Positions 5,957-9,231 of a DNA stretch of 9,231 bases are shown here, piece by piece. The notes below the pieces were generated by a model, which was not told where the DNA came from, did no database searches, and was given only the letters and a program-made list of their open reading frames with translations. The stretch spans positions 1 through 9,231 of the forward strand of contig CANQRJ010000050.1 of NCBI GenBank assembly GCA_947626215.1, written 5' to 3'. Each line of letters starts with the position of its first letter. Position 1 is the stretch's first letter. This DNA is from an uncultured Bacilli bacterium. Lineage in GTDB: Bacteria > Bacillota_I > Bacilli_A > RF39 > UBA660. A program made the position numbers and the translations under genes.

Positions 5957-6840
5957 AATTCTATCACATGTTCTACTAATTGTTCATCAAAAGTTTGATT
6001 TAAAATCATTTCAATTTCAAATCGATAAGGAGGATATATTTTTTCTTTTTCAGTTTTTCCCACATAAGGTGTTTCTAAAATTTTAGGAACATCTTTTAAT
6101 TTTTCTTCATAAATGACATTTAACAAATTCTGAAAACCAATCGTTCCATAGCCAATATTGGCATGACGGTCCTTATGAGAACCTAACTCATTTTTGCTAT
6201 CGTTAATGTGAATACATCCAATTTTATCCATTCCAATTTTTTGATCAAATTCTTCTAAATAAGTAGAAAAAGAGGAAATGGAAACTCCTGAATCGTTTAA
6301 ATGACAAGTATCTAAACAAACACCCATTGGAAAATGAACGAGATCTAATAAAGTTTTTATTTCATCTATAGTAGAACCACATTCAGTTCCCTTACCTGCC
6401 ATGGTTTCTAGTAAAATTTTACAAGAATAATTCTCACTTAAAACGATGTTTAATGCATCTGCGATATTCTGTAAAGCCGTTTGTTTTGGAAGACCCACGG
6501 CAGAACCAGGATGCAAAACCAAATTTTTAACACCAAGCGTATCACACCTTGATAACTCATTTTTTAAAAATTGAATACTAAACTCCCATTTTCTTTCATC
6601 CGAACGATTTGCCAAATTAATAATATAAGGGGCATGACAAATGACTTTAGATAACACGATGTGATGCTCAAACATAAATTTTTTTGCTTCTTCTAATAAA
6701 TCTAAATCAATTTCTTTTCGAACAGTATTTTGAGGAGCCCCTGTATAAAACATAAAAGTATTTGCCCCATAAGAATCTGCTTCCCTCGCACTTCCAAGTA
6801 ATTGTTCTTTTCCAAATGATACATGACTACCAATTAACAT
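5944..6840 (-). CDS. nfo: Deoxyribonuclease IV (AP endonuclease Nfo)
   Basis: The 298-residue protein is a full-length endonuclease IV, a TIM-barrel enzyme with three zinc ions that cuts DNA 5' to abasic sites in base-excision repair. All nine expected zinc ligands are visible: H69 (CHAPY), H110 (VLHPGS), E145 (LLETMAGKG), D177 and H180 (CLDTCH), H211 (HINDS), D224 and H226 (KDRHANIG), and E256 (ILETP). The N-terminal GSHVSFG is also typical. The ATG at 6840 follows the recA stop by 14 bases, with a weak SD (GATGGTG) and no promoter or terminator between. It is therefore probably co-transcribed with recA, which would put this repair enzyme under SOS control. Its 3' end overlaps the convergent small gene. 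Confidence 0.97.
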   Translation of the reverse strand: MLIGSHVSFGKEQLLGSAREADSYGANTFMFYTGAPQNTVRKEIDLDLLEEAKKFMFEHHIVLSKVICHAPYIINLANRSDERKWEFSIQFLKNELSRCDTLGVKNLVLHPGSAVGLPKQTALQNIADALNIVLSENYSCKILLETMAGKGTECGSTIDEIKTLLDLVHFPMGVCLDTCHLNDSGVSISSFSTYLEEFDQKIGMDKIGCIHINDSKNELGSHKDRHANIGYGTIGFQNLLNVIYEEKLKDVPKILETPYVGKTEKEKIYPPYRFEIEMILNQTFDEQLVEHVIEFYNK

Positions 6841-6854
6841 AGTTACACCATCTT

Positions 6855-7886
6855 TTAACTTTCTGATTCTGGACTATCATCATTAGTAAAACCATAATGT
6901 TCTCTTACTTTTGTTTCAATTTCTTTCATTAAATCTTTATTTTCTTTAAGTAAAGCTTTTACATTTTCTTTTCCCTGGCCTATTTTCTCCCCGTTATAAG
7001 AATACCATGCACCAGATTTATCTAAAATATTTAGGTCAGATGCAATATCAATGACTTCCCCTTCTCTAGAAACGCCTTCGCCATACATAATATCGACAGT
7101 AGCAGATTTAAAAGGAGGAGCCACTTTATTTTTAACCACTTTAATATTTGTTTTATTTCCAATCACTTGATCTCCTACTTTAATTTGTTCTCCACGACGA
7201 ACATCAAGACGAATCGTTGCATAAAATTTCAAGGCTCTTCCACCTGGAGTCGTTTCAGGATTTCCAAACATCACACCTACTTTTTCTCTTAATTGATTAA
7301 TAAAAATCGCCGTCGTTTTTGTTTTATTAATAGTGCCTGATAATTTTCTTAAAGCTTGTGACATAAGTCTTGCTTGAAGACCAATATGCGAGTCTCCCAT
7401 ATCTCCATCTATTTCTGCTTGAGGAACTAAAGCTGCAACCGAATCAATGACAATAATATTCACTGCTTCACTTCGAACTAATGCTTCACAAATTTCTAAA
7501 GCTTGTTCTCCAGTATCTGGTTGAGATAATAATAACTCATTAATATCAACTCCCAAATTTTTGGCATAAACCGGATCTAAAGCATGTTCAGCATCAATAA
7601 AAGCTGCACGTCCACCCTTTTTTTGAACCTCTGCAATAGCTTGAAGAGCAAACGTTGTTTTTCCACTTGATTCAGGTCCATAAATTTCAATAATTCTTCC
7701 CTTTGGATATCCTCCAACACCTAAAGCAATATCTAATGATAAAGAACCACTTGATGTCACATCCATTTTAATATGTTCTTGTGAGCCTAATTTCATAATA
7801 GACCCTTTTCCAAATTGTTTTTCAATGTCGGCTAAAACTTGTTCCAGTGCCTTATCTTTGTCCTTCTCATCTTTTGTCGTTTTCAT
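6855..7886 (-). CDS. recA: Recombinase RecA
   Basis: The 343-residue protein is a full-length RecA, the ATP-dependent strand-exchange protein that also triggers LexA self-cleavage in the SOS response. Walker A GPESSGKT is at residues 70-77, Walker B IIVIDS at 144-149, and the DNA-binding L2 region with its flanks (FINQLREKVGVMFGNPETTPGGRALKF) at about 195-221. The acidic, serine-rich C-terminus (NDDSPESES) is typical. The ATG at 7886 follows the strong SD GGGAGGAT (7898-7891). Upstream are an extended -10 promoter and a LexA box, so the gene should be SOS-induced. It leads a recA-nfo transcription unit. In Bacillus cinA lies between pgsA and recA; here it is absent. Confidence 0.99.
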   Translation of the reverse strand: MKTTKDEKDKDKALEQVLADIEKQFGKGSIMKLGSQEHIKMDVTSSGSLSLDIALGVGGYPKGRIIEIYGPESSGKTTFALQAIAEVQKKGGRAAFIDAEHALDPVYAKNLGVDINELLLSQPDTGEQALEICEALVRSEAVNIIVIDSVAALVPQAEIDGDMGDSHIGLQARLMSQALRKLSGTINKTKTTAIFINQLREKVGVMFGNPETTPGGRALKFYATIRLDVRRGEQIKVGDQVIGNKTNIKVVKNKVAPPFKSATVDIMYGEGVSREGEVIDIASDLNILDKSGAWYSYNGEKIGQGKENVKALLKENKDLMKEIETKVREHYGFTNDDSPESES

Positions 7887-7912
7887 ATAAATCCTCCCGT
7901 TTCTTCCTCTTC

Positions 7913-7942
7913 ATTTTAACATAATAAAAAAGTGTTTGTCAA
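7913..7942 (-). promoter_or_regulatory. recA promoter with perfect -35 and extended -10
   Basis: On the minus strand a perfect TTGACA (7942-7937) is followed after 18 bases by TAAAAT (7918-7913, five of six -10 bases). TG sits at the extended -10 position (7921-7920), and transcription would begin near 7906. The -35 lies inside the pgsA-recA hairpin: its TT ends the left arm and GACA is the loop. Confidence 0.8.
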
Positions 7943-7950
7943 CACTTTTT
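7927..7950 (-). terminator. Terminator after pgsA, fused to the recA -35 box
   Basis: AAAAAGTGTT and AACACTTTTT form a perfect 10-base-pair inverted repeat around a 4-base loop (7937-7940), with the A and T tracts typical of an intrinsic terminator. On the minus strand it follows the pgsA stop by 12 bases, and the T tract continues as TTTTTTATTAT. The GC content of the stem is low, so strength may be moderate. A dual role as a protein-binding palindrome cannot be excluded. Confidence 0.65.
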
Positions 7951-7951
7951 A

Positions 7952-7965
7952 CGAACAAATGTTTA
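7952..7965 (-). promoter_or_regulatory. LexA (DinR) SOS box upstream of recA
   Basis: The plus strand reads CGAACAAATGTTTA, matching the Gram-positive LexA consensus CGAACRNRYGTTYC at 13 of 14 positions. It lies 9 bases upstream of the recA -35, centred about 52 bases before the predicted transcription start. The box overlaps the pgsA stop codon (7965-7963), so part of the operator is coding sequence. The site predicts LexA repression of recA, and probably of nfo. Confidence 0.8.
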
Positions 7966-8562
7966 TAGTATTTTGATTTTCAATTTTTCTTTCCATTCCA
8001 TATAATAAAGAATCGCCGACAAAACAGAAAAAACAGTCGCTAGATCAATTAAAATTTCTGCAATATAAATCCCCCATATTTCAAATGGTAAATTATAAAA
8101 TAGCATCAAAGAAATTCCACAAAGCATCGTAGCCGTTTTCACTTTTCCCCAAATATTGGCTTTAATCACTTTATTATTTTTAGCCGCAAGCATTCTTAAA
8201 GCATCCATAAAGACATCACGAAGTACAACAACAACCGGAATAATCACACTGATAAATCCTAAATAAGCAAGTACAATTAAAACACCATTTACTAAAAACT
8301 TATCCGCGATAGCATCTAACATAGCCCCAACATCGGTTTCATTTTTATCTTTTCTAGCAATCGCCCCATCCAAATAGTCGGTAACCGACGCGATAACAAA
8401 AAGAAAACCGGCAATCAAAAACTTTAAATCTACTAAAACTCTTCCCATCAATAAGAAAGTCGGAAATTGAACTCCAATTTGTTGCCATGGAAAAATAAGT
8501 AATATTAAAATAATCACAGCAAGCACCATACGACTGATTGTTAATCGATTCGATAAATTCAT
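7963..8562 (-). CDS. pgsA: CDP-diacylglycerol-glycerol-3-phosphate 3-phosphatidyltransferase (PgsA)
   Basis: The 199-residue membrane enzyme makes phosphatidylglycerol phosphate from CDP-diacylglycerol and glycerol 3-phosphate, the committed step to phosphatidylglycerol. The complete CDP-alcohol phosphatidyltransferase motif is visible at residues 62-87: D62, D65-G66, A69-R70, G79, D83 and D87 (DYLDGAIAR, then GAMLDAIAD). The N-terminus MNLSNRLTISRM is typical of PgsA. Several hydrophobic helices surround the motif. The ATG at 8562 is chosen over one at 8586, because a strong SD AAGGAGGA (8574-8567) lies 4 bases before it and overlaps the stop of the upstream rodZ-like gene. The gene forms an operon with that gene and ends at the terminator before recA. 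Confidence 0.96.
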   Translation of the reverse strand: MNLSNRLTISRMVLAVIILILLIFPWQQIGVQFPTFLLMGRVLVDLKFLIAGFLFVIASVTDYLDGAIARKDKNETDVGAMLDAIADKFLVNGVLIVLAYLGFISVIIPVVVVLRDVFMDALRMLAAKNNKVIKANIWGKVKTATMLCGISLMLFYNLPFEIWGIYIAEILIDLATVFSVLSAILYYMEWKEKLKIKIL

Positions 8563-8572
8563 GTGTTCCTCC

Positions 8573-9040
8573 TTATATTTTTGCAACGGTAGTCACCGAA
8601 GTATCTGCACTCGAAATTTGAATCACGCTCCAAACGACAACGAAAATAGCAAATAAAATTAAAACAGTATATAAAATAATATAATATTTAGATGGATATT
8701 TTTTCATAGGTTTCGTATAAGGAGAAACGACTTTTTCCTCTTTATTCTCCTTATTTTGTTCTTCTACTTTCTTTTCAATTTCTTTTAAAGGAATTTTAGA
8801 AGTATATTCAAATAAATATTCATTAAATTCATCCATTAATTTGTTTCCATCTAATCCTAAATACTTTGCATAATTAAGAATGTATTCTTTTAATTCATAA
8901 ATATCTTTAAAGCAACCCATACTTCCACTTTCAATATTTTCTAAGATTGCCTCTTTGATACTTAAATCCTCTGAAGCTTCTTTTAAGGTCACTCCTGATG
9001 ATATTCGTGCCTCTTTTAGGCTTTCGCCAATCTCTTTCAA
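8573..9040 (-). CDS. RodZ-like helix-turn-helix membrane protein (YmfM type), short form
   Basis: The 155-residue protein has an N-terminal HTH_25 domain (residues 2-70, IGESLKEARISSGVTLKEASEDLSI). A charged linker follows, then a basic stretch (KPMKKYPSK) and one membrane helix at about 119-142. This is RodZ topology: a cytoplasmic HTH that in other bacteria binds MreB and helps set cell shape. Only about 13 residues follow the helix, so the extracellular domain of longer RodZ/YmfM proteins is missing. The start is TTG at 9040, supported by the alignment of the HTH N-terminus and by the SD AAGGAG (9056-9051). No suitable ATG is nearby. Position before pgsA matches ymfM-pgsA in Bacillus. It lies directly after rnpB, with which it may share transcripts. 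Confidence 0.85.
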   Translation of the reverse strand: MKEIGESLKEARISSGVTLKEASEDLSIKEAILENIESGSMGCFKDIYELKEYILNYAKYLGLDGNKLMDEFNEYLFEYTSKIPLKEIEKKVEEQNKENKEEKVVSPYTKPMKKYPSKYYIILYTVLILFAIFVVVWSVIQISSADTSVTTVAKI

Positions 9041-9069
9041 AAGATACTCACTCCTTTATAAATAAAAAA

Positions 9070-9231
9070 ATAACTTATAAGCCTTGTTCTGTATGTACGA
9101 AAAGTACATGGCAAATATTTATCTATCTTACGATTCATTCCTTCGTTTGATTCCTAAAGAATGACTCCCCTACCAAAATTTGGGTTTCTCGCTTGTGGGG
9201 TTTACCACGTTCCACTTCCAAGGTTTCCCTT
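9070..9231 (-). ncRNA. rnpB: RNase P RNA, type B (3' part, cut by the window end)
   Basis: The minus strand carries hallmarks of the Bacillus-class RNase P RNA, the catalytic RNA that matures tRNA 5' ends. The block at 9193-9166 contains GCGAGAAACCCAAATTTTGG and then TAGGGGA. It is preceded by GTGGAACGTGGTAAACCCC. It is followed by AGATAGAT and then the universally conserved ACAGAACAAGGCTTAT (9092-9077) near the 3' end. A short hairpin, ATGTAC-TTTTC-GTACAT (9110-9094), sits where Bacillus has a longer helix. The 5' half lies beyond the window. The 3' end is estimated near 9070, just before a T-rich run that probably ends transcription. Confidence 0.93.

Noticed and set aside
8563..8586. Upstream ATG start for pgsA
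   Set aside because: The strong SD at 8574-8567 would then be inside the coding region; MNLSNRLTISRM is the usual PgsA N-terminus.
1..9231. Defence system, prophage, insertion sequence or other new system
   Set aside because: No transposase, integrase, terminal inverted repeats, nuclease-ATPase cassette or toxin-antitoxin pair is visible; almost all genes are chromosomal housekeeping types.

Overview
The window is a strongly AT-rich chromosomal stretch from a low-GC Gram-positive bacterium of the Bacilli/Erysipelotrichia/RF39-like (Tenericutes-related) kind. Supporting this are a type B (Bacillus-class) RNase P RNA, SpoVS, a RodZ-like gene followed by pgsA and recA as in Bacillus, a Bacillus-type LexA box, and strong Shine-Dalgarno (SD) sequences. 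A class B penicillin-binding protein and RodZ imply a walled cell. TGA ends one gene, which fits the standard code rather than the Mycoplasma code. I cannot name the species.

Layout. 1-387 is non-coding: short direct repeats, then an extended -10 promoter. 388-1294 (+) is a two-gene operon of unrecognised proteins, the second tail-anchored, ended by a terminator that overlaps the last stop codon. 1341-1601 (+) is spoVS, facing an opposing operon across a shared bidirectional terminator. 3680-1620 (-) is that operon: a six-helix HdeD-like membrane protein, a COG1092-type methyltransferase and an unrecognised protein, joined by overlapping stops and starts and led by a near-consensus promoter. 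5631-3742 (-) is a class B PBP. 5696-5956 (+) is a small DUF2624/YqfT-like gene whose 3' end overlaps nfo. 7886-5944 (-) is recA followed by nfo (endonuclease IV), a DNA-repair pair. 9040-7963 (-) is rodZ-like followed by pgsA. 9231 to about 9070 (-) is the 3' part of rnpB, cut by the window end.

Most genes are housekeeping: envelope growth (RodZ-like, PgsA, PBP), DNA repair under SOS control (RecA, Nfo) and RNA processing (RNase P, methyltransferase). The most compact regulatory spot is the pgsA/recA junction. There, a LexA box overlaps the pgsA stop codon, a hairpin terminator follows, and the hairpin loop completes the recA -35 box. I found no mobile element, CRISPR array, defence cassette or clearly new multi-gene system. 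The least explained parts are the 388-1294 gene pair, the 1620-2273 gene, and the repeats at the left edge.
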